64,000 nucleotides of DNA from Sabellastarte sp. h YS-2021. Taxonomy: Eukaryota > Annelida > Polychaeta > Sabellida > Sabellidae. The DNA lies in the NCBI GenBank assembly GCA_964017235.1, contig OZ024940.1, positions 27,398,573 through 27,462,572 of the forward strand, read 5' to 3'. Position numbers and translations under genes: made by a program. The notes beneath the pieces were generated by a model. That model was not told the origin of the DNA and made no database searches. It saw only the letters and a program-made list of their open reading frames with translations. Below, in pieces: positions 12,064 to 25,793 of the stretch (the first letter of the stretch is position 1; each line of letters begins with the position of its first letter).

Positions 12064-12857
12064 GCCGGACCGGGCTCTTGAGACAAGTATTAAGTAGAGA
12101 GTCAATGTCCACATTATGGTTGCGATCTTATGAATACTGAGCGCTTCACCTTAATGAATATCGGCCTTGTGAGCGAGTCTGAGCGCCCATCCTGGACTGT
12201 GTGGTCCGGACATCGCCTGACATAGGTGTGGCCACGATCTCAGTGTGTGGGGGAGAGGCACCCTTGAGCCAGGTCTCTCCTTGTAGAACACCCCTGTGCT
12301 TCACTGACTGTCAGTACAGAGCTGTGCAGGGCGTTTTGTGGACGTTTTCTGGCCTCTGAGAAGAGACAGGAAACAGCACTGGCTCAATTTCAGTGATTCC
12401 CGACTCGATGCCAGTGCGTGTGGGGAGGGGCCCACTTGACACCACATCTCACTCTGACTGTGTGGGCAAATACTCTGTAACCTGGACCCGCCCTGGCGGC
12501 CCTGTGAAAGAACTTCCCTTGGATGGAATTTGAAGAAACTCAAGTCGCTTGCAGGGTAGCAGTGAGTGTGTAGAGTTTCCTCACCAAGTCGCTGTTCATT
12601 CGGGTGATTTTAAATTTAACAGGGTAAATTTTCACAGGCAGACAAGACAATGGGTTGGGGGGGGGGTATATTCACAGGCAGACAAGACAATGGGTTGGGT
12701 GGGTGGGTGGGTGGGTGGGTGGGTGGGGGGGGGTGAGTGAGTGAGTGAGTGAGTGAGTGAGTGAGTGAGTGAGTGAGTGAGAGGGAAACTGGCGGGTGAC
12801 TGGGCTTGTTTTTTCCCTTTAATTTTTCTTTCAAATTCCCCCCAAATTTGGGGGGAA

Positions 12858-13045
12858 GTGGGCCACTCCTGGAGGTACTGCAATACCAGGCCAACCCGTG
12901 GAGGGGTCGGAGCAAGCTCCTGCATCCCCTCCTAGTTCTAAAAATCAGTTTAATATCGAAGTGACCCTATGGGCCACGTATCAGATATTAAGCTGATAAG
13001 AACAGATACTACACTTTGATCTTAGCCAAAAGGCCGAGAAGCGAT
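12858..13045 (-). ncRNA. RNU2: U2 snRNA, copy 14
   Basis: 188 nt, intact. 982 bp to the next copy. Confidence 0.96.
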
Positions 13046-13839
13046 GCCGGACCGGGCTCTTGAGACAAGTATTAAGTAGAGAGTCAATGTCCACATTATG
13101 GTTGCGATCTTATGAATACTGAGCGCTTCACCTTAATGAATATCGGCCTTGTGAGCGAGTCTGAGCGCCCATCCTGGACTGTGTGGTCCGGACATCGCCT
13201 GACATAGGTGTGGCCACGATCTCAGTGTGTGGGGGAGAGGCACCCTTGAGCCAGGTCTCTCCTTGTAGAACACCCCTGTGCTTCACTGACTGTCAGTACA
13301 GAGCTGTGCAGGGCGTTTTGTGGACGTTTTCTGGCCTCTGAGAAGAGACAGGAAACAGCACTGGCTCAATTTCAGTGATTCCCGACTCGATGCCAGTGCG
13401 TGTGGGGAGGGGCCCACTTGACACCACATCTCACTCTGACTGTGTGGGCAAATACTCTGTAACCTGGACCCGCCCTGGCGGCCCTGTGAAAGAACTTCCC
13501 TTGGATGGAATTTGAAGAAACTCAAGTCGCTTGCAGGGTAGCAGTGAGTGTGTAGAGTTTCCTCACCAAGTCGCTGTTCATTCGGGTGATTTTAAATTTA
13601 ACAGGGTAAATTTTCACAGGCAGACAAGACAATGGGTTGGGGGGGGGGTATATTCACAGGCAGACAAGACAATGGGTTGGGTGGGTGGGTGGGTGGGTGG
13701 GTGGGTGGGGGGGGGTGAGTGAGTGAGTGAGTGAGTGAGTGAGTGAGTGAGTGAGTGAGTGAGAGGGAAACTGGCGGGTGACTGGGCTTGTTTTTTCCCT
13801 TTAATTTTTCTTTCAAATTCCCCCCAAATTTGGGGGGAA

Positions 13840-14027
13840 GTGGGCCACTCCTGGAGGTACTGCAATACCAGGCCAACCCGTGGAGGGGTCGGAGCAAGCT
13901 CCTGCATCCCCTCCTAGTTCTAAAAATCAGTTTAATATCGAAGTGACCCTATGGGCCACGTATCAGATATTAAGCTGATAAGAACAGATACTACACTTTG
14001 ATCTTAGCCAAAAGGCCGAGAAGCGAT
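13840..14027 (-). ncRNA. RNU2: U2 snRNA, copy 15
   Basis: 188 nt, intact. The spacer to the next copy carries a 10-nt deletion near 14,443, giving the shortest unit (972 bp). Confidence 0.96.
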
Positions 14028-14811
14028 GCCGGACCGGGCTCTTGAGACAAGTATTAAGTAGAGAGTCAATGTCCACATTATGGTTGCGATCTTATGAATA
14101 CTGAGCGCTTCACCTTAATGAATATCGGCCTTGTGAGCGAGTCTGAGCGCCCATCCTGGACTGTGTGGTCCGGACATCGCCTGACATAGGTGTGGCCACG
14201 ATCTCAGTGTGTGGGGGAGAGGCACCCTTGAGCCAGGTCTCTCCTTGTAGAACACCCCTGTGCTTCACTGACTGTCAGTACAGAGCTGTGCAGGGCGTTT
14301 TGTGGACGTTTTCTGGCCTCTGAGAAGAGACAGGAAACAGCACTGGCTCAATTTCAGTGATTCCCGACTCGATGCCAGTGCGTGTGGGGAGGGGCCCACT
14401 TGACACCACATCTCACTCTGACTGTGTGGGCAAATACTCTGTAGCCCTGGCGGCCCTGTGAAAGAACTTCCCTTGGATGGAATTTGAAGAAACTCAAGTC
14501 GCTTGCAGGGTAGCAGTGAGTGTGTAGAGTTTCCTCACCAAGTCGCTGTTCATTCGGGTGATTTTAAATTTAACAGGGTAAATTTTCACAGGCAGACAAG
14601 ACAATGGGTTGGGGGGGGGGTATATTCACAGGCAGACAAGACAATGGGTTGGGTGGGTGGGTGGGTGGGTGGGTGGGTGGGGGGGGGTGAGTGAGTGAGT
14701 GAGTGAGTGAGTGAGTGAGTGAGTGAGTGAGTGAGAGGGAAACTGGCGGGTGACTGGGCTTGTTTTTTCCCTTTAATTTTTCTTTCAAATTCCCCCCAAA
14801 TTTGGGGGGAA

Positions 14812-14999
14812 GTGGGCCACTCCTGGAGGTACTGCAATACCAGGCCAACCCGTGGAGGGGTCGGAGCAAGCTCCTGCATCCCCTCCTAGTTCTAAAAATC
14901 AGTTTAATATCGAAGTGACCCTATGGGCCACGTATCAGATATTAAGCTGATAAGAACAGATACTACACTTTGATCTTAGCCAAAAGGCCGAGAAGCGAT
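14812..14999 (-). ncRNA. RNU2: U2 snRNA, copy 16
   Basis: 188 nt, intact. 986 bp to the next copy. Confidence 0.96.
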
Positions 15000-15797
15000 G
15001 CCGGACCGGGCTCTTGAGACAAGTATTAAGTAGAGAGTCAATGTCCACATTATGGTTGCGATCTTATGAATACTGAGCGCTTCACCTTAATGAATATCGG
15101 CCTTGTGAGCGAGTCTGAGCGCCCATCCTGGACTGTGTGGTCCGGACATCGCCTGACATAGGTGTGGCCACGATCTCAGTGTGTGGGGGAGAGGCACCCT
15201 TGAGCCAGGTCTCTCCTTGTAGAACACCCCTGTGCTTCACTGACTGTCAGTACAGAGCTGTGCAGGGCGTTTTGTGGACGTTTTCTGGCCTCTGAGAAGA
15301 GACAGGAAACAGCACTGGCTCAATTTCAGTGATTCCCGACTCGATGCCAGTGCGTGTGGGGAGGGGCCCACTTGACACCACATCTCACTCTGACTGTGTG
15401 GGCAAATACTCTGTAACCTGGACCCGCCCTGGCGGCCCTGTGAAAGAACTTCCCTTGGATGGAATTTGAAGAAACTCAAGTCGCTTGCAGGGTAGCAGTG
15501 AGTGTGTAGAGTTTCCTCACCAAGTCGCTGTTCATTCGGGTGATTTTAAATTTAACAGGGTAAATTTTCACAGGCAGACAAGACAATGGGTTGGGGGGGG
15601 GGTATATTCACAGGCAGACAAGACAATGGGTTGGGTGGGTGGGTGGGTGGGTGGGTGGGTGGGGGGGGGTGAGTGAGTGAGTGAGTGAGTGAGTGAGTGA
15701 GTGAGTGAGTGAGTGAGTGAGAGGGAAACTGGCGGGTGACTGGGCTTGTTTTTTCCCTTTAATTTTTCTTTCAAATTCCCCCCAAATTTGGGGGGAA

Positions 15798-15985
15798 GTG
15801 GGCCACTCCTGGAGGTACTGCAATACCAGGCCAACCCGTGGAGGGGTCGGAGCAAGCTCCTGCATCCCCTCCTAGTTCTAAAAATCAGTTTAATATCGAA
15901 GTGACCCTATGGGCCACGTATCAGATATTAAGCTGATAAGAACAGATACTACACTTTGATCTTAGCCAAAAGGCCGAGAAGCGAT
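15798..15985 (-). ncRNA. RNU2: U2 snRNA, copy 17
   Basis: 188 nt, intact. 986 bp to the next copy, four of which are the duplication inside copy 18. Confidence 0.96.
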
Positions 15986-16779
15986 GCCGGACCGGGCTCT
16001 TGAGACAAGTATTAAGTAGAGAGTCAATGTCCACATTATGGTTGCGATCTTATGAATACTGAGCGCTTCACCTTAATGAATATCGGCCTTGTGAGCGAGT
16101 CTGAGCGCCCATCCTGGACTGTGTGGTCCGGACATCGCCTGACATAGGTGTGGCCACGATCTCAGTGTGTGGGGGAGAGGCACCCTTGAGCCAGGTCTCT
16201 CCTTGTAGAACACCCCTGTGCTTCACTGACTGTCAGTACAGAGCTGTGCAGGGCGTTTTGTGGACGTTTTCTGGCCTCTGAGAAGAGACAGGAAACAGCA
16301 CTGGCTCAATTTCAGTGATTCCCGACTCGATGCCAGTGCGTGTGGGGAGGGGCCCACTTGACACCACATCTCACTCTGACTGTGTGGGCAAATACTCTGT
16401 AACCTGGACCCGCCCTGGCGGCCCTGTGAAAGAACTTCCCTTGGATGGAATTTGAAGAAACTCAAGTCGCTTGCAGGGTAGCAGTGAGTGTGTAGAGTTT
16501 CCTCACCAAGTCGCTGTTCATTCGGGTGATTTTAAATTTAACAGGGTAAATTTTCACAGGCAGACAAGACAATGGGTTGGGGGGGGGGTATATTCACAGG
16601 CAGACAAGACAATGGGTTGGGTGGGTGGGTGGGTGGGTGGGTGGGTGGGGGGGGGTGAGTGAGTGAGTGAGTGAGTGAGTGAGTGAGTGAGTGAGTGAGT
16701 GAGAGGGAAACTGGCGGGTGACTGGGCTTGTTTTTTCCCTTTAATTTTTCTTTCAAATTCCCCCCAAATTTGGGGGGAA

Positions 16780-16971
16780 GTGGGCCACTCCTGGAGGTAC
16801 TGCAATACCAGGCCAACCCGTGGAGGGGTCGGAGCAAGCTCCTGCATCCCCTCCTAGTTCTAAAAATCAGTTTAATATCGAAGTGACCCTATGGGCCACG
16901 TATCAGATATTAAGCTGATAAGAACAGATACTACACTTTGATCTTAGCCAAAAGGCCGAGAAGCAAGCGAT
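16780..16971 (-). ncRNA. RNU2: U2 snRNA variant, copy 18, 4-nt duplication at the 5' end
   Basis: 192 nt instead of 188. The 5' end reads ATCGCTTGCTTCTCGG: GCTT is duplicated within the first ten bases. This part of U2 pairs with U6 (helices Ia, Ib and II) in the active spliceosome, so the variant may be impaired, or transcription may begin four bases further in. The rest of the gene and its spacer match the other copies. 978 bp to the next copy. Confidence 0.93.
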
Positions 16972-17761
16972 GCCGGACCGGGCTCTTGAGACAAGTATTA
17001 AGTAGAGAGTCAATGTCCACATTATGGTTGCGATCTTATGAATACTGAGCGCTTCACCTTAATGAATATCGGCCTTGTGAGCGAGTCTGAGCGCCCATCC
17101 TGGACTGTGTGGTCCGGACATCGCCTGACATAGGTGTGGCCACGATCTCAGTGTGTGGGGGAGAGGCACCCTTGAGCCAGGTCTCTCCTTGTAGAACACC
17201 CCTGTGCTTCACTGACTGTCAGTACAGAGCTGTGCAGGGCGTTTTGTGGACGTTTTCTGGCCTCTGAGAAGAGACAGGAAACAGCACTGGCTCAATTTCA
17301 GTGATTCCCGACTCGATGCCAGTGCGTGTGGGGAGGGGCCCACTTGACACCACATCTCACTCTGACTGTGTGGGCAAATACTCTGTAACCTGGACCCGCC
17401 CTGGCGGCCCTGTGAAAGAACTTCCCTTGGATGGAATTTGAAGAAACTCAAGTCGCTTGCAGGGTAGCAGTGAGTGTGTAGAGTTTCCTCACCAAGTCGC
17501 TGTTCATTCGGGTGATTTTAAATTTAACAGGGTAAATTTTCACAGGCAGACAAGACAATGGGTTGGGGGGGGGGTATATTCACAGGCAGACAAGACAATG
17601 GGTTGGGTGGGTGGGTGGGTGGGTGGGTGGGTGGGGGGGGGTGAGTGAGTGAGTGAGTGAGTGAGTGAGTGAGTGAGTGAGTGAGAGGGAAACTGGCGGG
17701 TGACTGGGCTTGTTTTTTCCCTTTAATTTTTCTTTCAAATTCCCCCCAAATTTGGGGGGAA

Positions 17762-17949
17762 GTGGGCCACTCCTGGAGGTACTGCAATACCAGGCCAACC
17801 CGTGGAGGGGTCGGAGCAAGCTCCTGCATCCCCTCCTAGTTCTAAAAATCAGTTTAATATCGAAGTGACCCTATGGGCCACGTATCAGATATTAAGCTGA
17901 TAAGAACAGATACTACACTTTGATCTTAGCCAAAAGGCCGAGAAGCGAT
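17762..17949 (-). ncRNA. RNU2: U2 snRNA, copy 19
   Basis: 188 nt, intact. 982 bp to the next copy. Confidence 0.96.
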
Positions 17950-18743
17950 GCCGGACCGGGCTCTTGAGACAAGTATTAAGTAGAGAGTCAATGTCCACAT
18001 TATGGTTGCGATCTTATGAATACTGAGCGCTTCACCTTAATGAATATCGGCCTTGTGAGCGAGTCTGAGCGCCCATCCTGGACTGTGTGGTCCGGACATC
18101 GCCTGACATAGGTGTGGCCACGATCTCAGTGTGTGGGGGAGAGGCACCCTTGAGCCAGGTCTCTCCTTGTAGAACACCCCTGTGCTTCACTGACTGTCAG
18201 TACAGAGCTGTGCAGGGCGTTTTGTGGACGTTTTCTGGCCTCTGAGAAGAGACAGGAAACAGCACTGGCTCAATTTCAGTGATTCCCGACTCGATGCCAG
18301 TGCGTGTGGGGAGGGGCCCACTTGACACCACATCTCACTCTGACTGTGTGGGCAAATACTCTGTAACCTGGACCCGCCCTGGCGGCCCTGTGAAAGAACT
18401 TCCCTTGGATGGAATTTGAAGAAACTCAAGTCGCTTGCAGGGTAGCAGTGAGTGTGTAGAGTTTCCTCACCAAGTCGCTGTTCATTCGGGTGATTTTAAA
18501 TTTAACAGGGTAAATTTTCACAGGCAGACAAGACAATGGGTTGGGGGGGGGGTATATTCACAGGCAGACAAGACAATGGGTTGGGTGGGTGGGTGGGTGG
18601 GTGGGTGGGTGGGGGGGGGTGAGTGAGTGAGTGAGTGAGTGAGTGAGTGAGTGAGTGAGTGAGTGAGAGGGAAACTGGCGGGTGACTGGGCTTGTTTTTT
18701 CCCTTTAATTTTTCTTTCAAATTCCCCCCAAATTTGGGGGGAA

Positions 18744-18931
18744 GTGGGCCACTCCTGGAGGTACTGCAATACCAGGCCAACCCGTGGAGGGGTCGGAGCA
18801 AGCTCCTGCATCCCCTCCTAGTTCTAAAAATCAGTTTAATATCGAAGTGACCCTATGGGCCACGTATCAGATATTAAGCTGATAAGAACAGATACTACAC
18901 TTTGATCTTAGCCAAAAGGCCGAGAAGCGAT
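18744..18931 (-). ncRNA. RNU2: U2 snRNA, copy 20
   Basis: 188 nt, intact. 978 bp to the next copy. Confidence 0.96.
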
Positions 18932-19721
18932 GCCGGACCGGGCTCTTGAGACAAGTATTAAGTAGAGAGTCAATGTCCACATTATGGTTGCGATCTTATG
19001 AATACTGAGCGCTTCACCTTAATGAATATCGGCCTTGTGAGCGAGTCTGAGCGCCCATCCTGGACTGTGTGGTCCGGACATCGCCTGACATAGGTGTGGC
19101 CACGATCTCAGTGTGTGGGGGAGAGGCACCCTTGAGCCAGGTCTCTCCTTGTAGAACACCCCTGTGCTTCACTGACTGTCAGTACAGAGCTGTGCAGGGC
19201 GTTTTGTGGACGTTTTCTGGCCTCTGAGAAGAGACAGGAAACAGCACTGGCTCAATTTCAGTGATTCCCGACTCGATGCCAGTGCGTGTGGGGAGGGGCC
19301 CACTTGACACCACATCTCACTCTGACTGTGTGGGCAAATACTCTGTAACCTGGACCCGCCCTGGCGGCCCTGTGAAAGAACTTCCCTTGGATGGAATTTG
19401 AAGAAACTCAAGTCGCTTGCAGGGTAGCAGTGAGTGTGTAGAGTTTCCTCACCAAGTCGCTGTTCATTCGGGTGATTTTAAATTTAACAGGGTAAATTTT
19501 CACAGGCAGACAAGACAATGGGTTGGGGGGGGGGTATATTCACAGGCAGACAAGACAATGGGTTGGGTGGGTGGGTGGGTGGGTGGGTGGGTGGGGGGGG
19601 GTGAGTGAGTGAGTGAGTGAGTGAGTGAGTGAGTGAGTGAGTGAGAGGGAAACTGGCGGGTGACTGGGCTTGTTTTTTCCCTTTAATTTTTCTTTCAAAT
19701 TCCCCCCAAATTTGGGGGGAA

Positions 19722-19909
19722 GTGGGCCACTCCTGGAGGTACTGCAATACCAGGCCAACCCGTGGAGGGGTCGGAGCAAGCTCCTGCATCCCCTCCTAGT
19801 TCTAAAAATCAGTTTAATATCGAAGTGACCCTATGGGCCACGTATCAGATATTAAGCTGATAAGAACAGATACTACACTTTGATCTTAGCCAAAAGGCCG
19901 AGAAGCGAT
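19722..19909 (-). ncRNA. RNU2: U2 snRNA, copy 21
   Basis: 188 nt, intact. 982 bp to the next copy. Confidence 0.96.
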
Positions 19910-20703
19910 GCCGGACCGGGCTCTTGAGACAAGTATTAAGTAGAGAGTCAATGTCCACATTATGGTTGCGATCTTATGAATACTGAGCGCTTCACCTTAA
20001 TGAATATCGGCCTTGTGAGCGAGTCTGAGCGCCCATCCTGGACTGTGTGGTCCGGACATCGCCTGACATAGGTGTGGCCACGATCTCAGTGTGTGGGGGA
20101 GAGGCACCCTTGAGCCAGGTCTCTCCTTGTAGAACACCCCTGTGCTTCACTGACTGTCAGTACAGAGCTGTGCAGGGCGTTTTGTGGACGTTTTCTGGCC
20201 TCTGAGAAGAGACAGGAAACAGCACTGGCTCAATTTCAGTGATTCCCGACTCGATGCCAGTGCGTGTGGGGAGGGGCCCACTTGACACCACATCTCACTC
20301 TGACTGTGTGGGCAAATACTCTGTAACCTGGACCCGCCCTGGCGGCCCTGTGAAAGAACTTCCCTTGGATGGAATTTGAAGAAACTCAAGTCGCTTGCAG
20401 GGTAGCAGTGAGTGTGTAGAGTTTCCTCACCAAGTCGCTGTTCATTCGGGTGATTTTAAATTTAACAGGGTAAATTTTCACAGGCAGACAAGACAATGGG
20501 TTGGGGGGGGGGTATATTCACAGGCAGACAAGACAATGGGTTGGGTGGGTGGGTGGGTGGGTGGGTGGGTGGGGGGGGGTGAGTGAGTGAGTGAGTGAGT
20601 GAGTGAGTGAGTGAGTGAGTGAGTGAGAGGGAAACTGGCGGGTGACTGGGCTTGTTTTTTCCCTTTAATTTTTCTTTCAAATTCCCCCCAAATTTGGGGG
20701 GAA

Positions 20704-20891
20704 GTGGGCCACTCCTGGAGGTACTGCAATACCAGGCCAACCCGTGGAGGGGTCGGAGCAAGCTCCTGCATCCCCTCCTAGTTCTAAAAATCAGTTTAAT
20801 ATCGAAGTGACCCTATGGGCCACGTATCAGATATTAAGCTGATAAGAACAGATACTACACTTTGATCTTAGCCAAAAGGCCGAGAAGCGAT
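20704..20891 (-). ncRNA. RNU2: U2 snRNA, copy 22
   Basis: 188 nt, intact. 982 bp to the next copy. Confidence 0.96.
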
Positions 20892-21685
20892 GCCGGACCG
20901 GGCTCTTGAGACAAGTATTAAGTAGAGAGTCAATGTCCACATTATGGTTGCGATCTTATGAATACTGAGCGCTTCACCTTAATGAATATCGGCCTTGTGA
21001 GCGAGTCTGAGCGCCCATCCTGGACTGTGTGGTCCGGACATCGCCTGACATAGGTGTGGCCACGATCTCAGTGTGTGGGGGAGAGGCACCCTTGAGCCAG
21101 GTCTCTCCTTGTAGAACACCCCTGTGCTTCACTGACTGTCAGTACAGAGCTGTGCAGGGCGTTTTGTGGACGTTTTCTGGCCTCTGAGAAGAGACAGGAA
21201 ACAGCACTGGCTCAATTTCAGTGATTCCCGACTCGATGCCAGTGCGTGTGGGGAGGGGCCCACTTGACACCACATCTCACTCTGACTGTGTGGGCAAATA
21301 CTCTGTAACCTGGACCCGCCCTGGCGGCCCTGTGAAAGAACTTCCCTTGGATGGAATTTGAAGAAACTCAAGTCGCTTGCAGGGTAGCAGTGAGTGTGTA
21401 GAGTTTCCTCACCAAGTCGCTGTTCATTCGGGTGATTTTAAATTTAACAGGGTAAATTTTCACAGGCAGACAAGACAATGGGTTGGGGGGGGGGTATATT
21501 CACAGGCAGACAAGACAATGGGTTGGGTGGGTGGGTGGGTGGGTGGGTGGGTGGGGGGGGGTGAGTGAGTGAGTGAGTGAGTGAGTGAGTGAGTGAGTGA
21601 GTGAGTGAGGAGAGAACTGGCGGGTGACTGGGCTTGTTTTTTCCCTTTAATTTTTCTTTCAAATTCCCCCCAAATTTGGGGGGAA

Positions 21686-21873
21686 GTGGGCCACTCCTGG
21701 AGGTACTGCAATACCAGGCCAACCCGTGGAGGGGTCGGAGCAAGCTCCTGCATCCCCTCCTAGTTCTAAAAATCAGTTTAATATCGAAGTGACCCTATGG
21801 GCCACGTATCAGATATTAAGCTGATAAGAACAGATACTACACTTTGATCTTAGCCAAAAGGCCGAGAAGCGAT
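21686..21873 (-). ncRNA. RNU2: U2 snRNA, copy 23
   Basis: 188 nt, intact. Its downstream microsatellite edge near 21,608 is a GGAGAGAACTGG variant. 982 bp to the next copy. Confidence 0.96.
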
Positions 21874-22667
21874 GCCGGACCGGGCTCTTGAGACAAGTAT
21901 TAAGTAGAGAGTCAATGTCCACATTATGGTTGCGATCTTATGAATACTGAGCGCTTCACCTTAATGAATATCGGCCTTGTGAGCGAGTCTGAGCGCCCAT
22001 CCTGGACTGTGTGGTCCGGACATCGCCTGACATAGGTGTGGCCACGATCTCAGTGTGTGGGGGAGAGGCACCCTTGAGCCAGGTCTCTCCTTGTAGAACA
22101 CCCCTGTGCTTCACTGACTGTCAGTACAGAGCTGTGCAGGGCGTTTTGTGGACGTTTTCTGGCCTCTGAGAAGAGACAGGAAACAGCACTGGCTCAATTT
22201 CAGTGATTCCCGACTCGATGCCAGTGCGTGTGGGGAGGGGCCCACTTGACACCACATCTCACTCTGACTGTGTGGGCAAATACTCTGTAACCTGGACCCG
22301 CCCTGGCGGCCCTGTGAAAGAACTTCCCTTGGATGGAATTTGAAGAAACTCAAGTCGCTTGCAGGGTAGCAGTGAGTGTGTAGAGTTTCCTCACCAAGTC
22401 GCTGTTCATTCGGGTGATTTTAAATTTAACAGGGTAAATTTTCACAGGCAGACAAGACAATGGGTTGGGGGGGGGGTATATTCACAGGCAGACAAGACAA
22501 TGGGTTGGGTGGGTGGGTGGGTGGGTGGGTGGGTGGGGGGGGGTGAGTGAGTGAGTGAGTGAGTGAGTGAGTGAGTGAGTGAGTGAGTGAGGAGGAAACT
22601 GGCGGGTGACTGGGCTTGTTTTTTCCCTTTAATTTTTCTTTCAAATTCCCCCCAAATTTGGGGGGAA

Positions 22668-22855
22668 GTGGGCCACTCCTGGAGGTACTGCAATACCAGG
22701 CCAACCCGTGGAGGGGTCGGAGCAAGCTCCTGCATCCCCTCCTAGTTCTAAAAATCAGTTTAATATCGAAGTGACCCTATGGGCCACGTATCAGATATTA
22801 AGCTGATAAGAACAGATACTACACTTTGATCTTAGCCAAAAGGCCGAGAAGCGAT
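22668..22855 (-). ncRNA. RNU2: U2 snRNA, copy 24
   Basis: 188 nt, intact. Its downstream edge near 22,591 is a GGAGGAAACTGG variant. The spacer to the next copy has an 8-nt duplication (TCCCTTGG) near 23,312. Confidence 0.96.
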
Positions 22856-23649
22856 GCCGGACCGGGCTCTTGAGACAAGTATTAAGTAGAGAGTCAATGT
22901 CCACATTATGGTTGCGATCTTATGAATACTGAGCGCTTCACCTTAATGAATATCGGCCTTGTGAGCGAGTCTGAGCGCCCATCCTGGACTGTGTGGTCCG
23001 GACATCGCCTGACATAGGTGTGGCCACGATCTCAGTGTGTGGGGGAGAGGCACCCTTGAGCCAGGTCTCTCCTTGTAGAACACCCCTGTGCTTCACTGAC
23101 TGTCAGTACAGAGCTGTGCAGGGCGTTTTGTGGACGTTTTCTGGCCTCTGAGAAGAGACAGGAAACAGCACTGGCTCAATTTCAGTGATTCCCGACTCGA
23201 TGCCAGTGCGTGTGGGGAGGGGCCCACTTGACACCACATCTCACTCTGACTGTGTGGGCAAATACTCTGTAACCTGGACCCGCCCTGGCGGCCCTGTGAA
23301 AGAACTTCCCTTGGTCCCTTGGATGGAATTTGAAGAAACTCAAGTCGCTTGCAGGGTAGCAGTGAGTGTGTAGAGTTTCCTCACCAAGTCGCTGTTCATT
23401 CGGGTGATTTTAAATTTAACAGGGTAAATTTTCACAGGCAGACAAGACAATGGGTTGGGGGGGGGGTATATTCACAGGCAGACAAGACAATGGGTTGGGT
23501 GGGTGGGTGGGTGGGTGGGTGGGTGGGGGGGGGTGAGTGAGTGAGTGAGTGAGTGAGTGAGTGAGTGAGTGAGAGGGAAACTGGCGGGTGACTGGGCTTG
23601 TTTTTTCCCTTTAATTTTTCTTTCAAATTCCCCCCAAATTTGGGGGGAA

Positions 23650-23837
23650 GTGGGCCACTCCTGGAGGTACTGCAATACCAGGCCAACCCGTGGAGGGGTC
23701 GGAGCAAGCTCCTGCATCCCCTCCTAGTTCTAAAAATCAGTTTAATATCGAAGTGACCCTATGGGCCACGTATCAGATATTAAGCTGATAAGAACAGATA
23801 CTACACTTTGATCTTAGCCAAAAGGCCGAGAAGCGAT
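23650..23837 (-). ncRNA. RNU2: U2 snRNA, copy 25
   Basis: 188 nt, intact; shorter GTGA tract downstream. 982 bp to the next copy. Confidence 0.96.
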
Positions 23838-24631
23838 GCCGGACCGGGCTCTTGAGACAAGTATTAAGTAGAGAGTCAATGTCCACATTATGGTTGCGAT
23901 CTTATGAATACTGAGCGCTTCACCTTAATGAATATCGGCCTTGTGAGCGAGTCTGAGCGCCCATCCTGGACTGTGTGGTCCGGACATCGCCTGACATAGG
24001 TGTGGCCACGATCTCAGTGTGTGGGGGAGAGGCACCCTTGAGCCAGGTCTCTCCTTGTAGAACACCCCTGTGCTTCACTGACTGTCAGTACAGAGCTGTG
24101 CAGGGCGTTTTGTGGACGTTTTCTGGCCTCTGAGAAGAGACAGGAAACAGCACTGGCTCAATTTCAGTGATTCCCGACTCGATGCCAGTGCGTGTGGGGA
24201 GGGGCCCACTTGACACCACATCTCACTCTGACTGTGTGGGCAAATACTCTGTAACCTGGACCCGCCCTGGCGGCCCTGTGAAAGAACTTCCCTTGGATGG
24301 AATTTGAAGAAACTCAAGTCGCTTGCAGGGTAGCAGTGAGTGTGTAGAGTTTCCTCACCAAGTCGCTGTTCATTCGGGTGATTTTAAATTTAACAGGGTA
24401 AATTTTCACAGGCAGACAAGACAATGGGTTGGGGGGGGGGTATATTCACAGGCAGACAAGACAATGGGTTGGGTGGGTGGGTGGGTGGGTGGGTGGGTGG
24501 GGGGGGGTGAGTGAGTGAGTGAGTGAGTGAGTGAGTGAGTGAGTGAGTGAGTGAGAGGGAAACTGGCGGGTGACTGGGCTTGTTTTTTCCCTTTAATTTT
24601 TCTTTCAAATTCCCCCCAAATTTGGGGGGAA

Positions 24632-24819
24632 GTGGGCCACTCCTGGAGGTACTGCAATACCAGGCCAACCCGTGGAGGGGTCGGAGCAAGCTCCTGCATC
24701 CCCTCCTAGTTCTAAAAATCAGTTTAATATCGAAGTGACCCTATGGGCCACGTATCAGATATTAAGCTGATAAGAACAGATACTACACTTTGATCTTAGC
24801 CAAAAGGCCGAGAAGCGAT
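24632..24819 (-). ncRNA. RNU2: U2 snRNA, copy 26
   Basis: 188 nt, intact. 974 bp to the next copy. Confidence 0.96.
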
Positions 24820-25605
24820 GCCGGACCGGGCTCTTGAGACAAGTATTAAGTAGAGAGTCAATGTCCACATTATGGTTGCGATCTTATGAATACTGAGCGC
24901 TTCACCTTAATGAATATCGGCCTTGTGAGCGAGTCTGAGCGCCCATCCTGGACTGTGTGGTCCGGACATCGCCTGACATAGGTGTGGCCACGATCTCAGT
25001 GTGTGGGGGAGAGGCACCCTTGAGCCAGGTCTCTCCTTGTAGAACACCCCTGTGCTTCACTGACTGTCAGTACAGAGCTGTGCAGGGCGTTTTGTGGACG
25101 TTTTCTGGCCTCTGAGAAGAGACAGGAAACAGCACTGGCTCAATTTCAGTGATTCCCGACTCGATGCCAGTGCGTGTGGGGAGGGGCCCACTTGACACCA
25201 CATCTCACTCTGACTGTGTGGGCAAATACTCTGTAACCTGGACCCGCCCTGGCGGCCCTGTGAAAGAACTTCCCTTGGATGGAATTTGAAGAAACTCAAG
25301 TCGCTTGCAGGGTAGCAGTGAGTGTGTAGAGTTTCCTCACCAAGTCGCTGTTCATTCGGGTGATTTTAAATTTAACAGGGTAAATTTTCACAGGCAGACA
25401 AGACAATGGGTTGGGGGGGGGGTATATTCACAGGCAGACAAGACAATGGGTTGGGTGGGTGGGTGGGTGGGTGGGTGGGTGGGGGGGGGTGAGTGAGTGA
25501 GTGAGTGAGTGAGTGAGTGAGTGAGTGAGAGGGAAACTGGCGGGTGACTGGGCTTGTTTTTTCCCTTTAATTTTTCTTTCAAATTCCCCCCAAATTTGGG
25601 GGGAA

Positions 25606-25793
25606 GTGGGCCACTCCTGGAGGTACTGCAATACCAGGCCAACCCGTGGAGGGGTCGGAGCAAGCTCCTGCATCCCCTCCTAGTTCTAAAAATCAGTTTA
25701 ATATCGAAGTGACCCTATGGGCCACGTATCAGATATTAAGCTGATAAGAACAGATACTACACTTTGATCTTAGCCAAAAGGCCGAGAAGCGAT
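25606..25793 (-). ncRNA. RNU2: U2 snRNA, copy 27, last intact copy
   Basis: 188 nt, intact, with a shortened GTGA tract downstream. Its upstream spacer (25,794 to about 26,391) still matches the other units; divergence starts where the next microsatellite should be. Confidence 0.96.

Noticed and set aside
23185..23373. A unique 62-codon plus-strand frame
   Set aside because: It exists only because of an 8-nt duplication in one spacer; no other unit has it.
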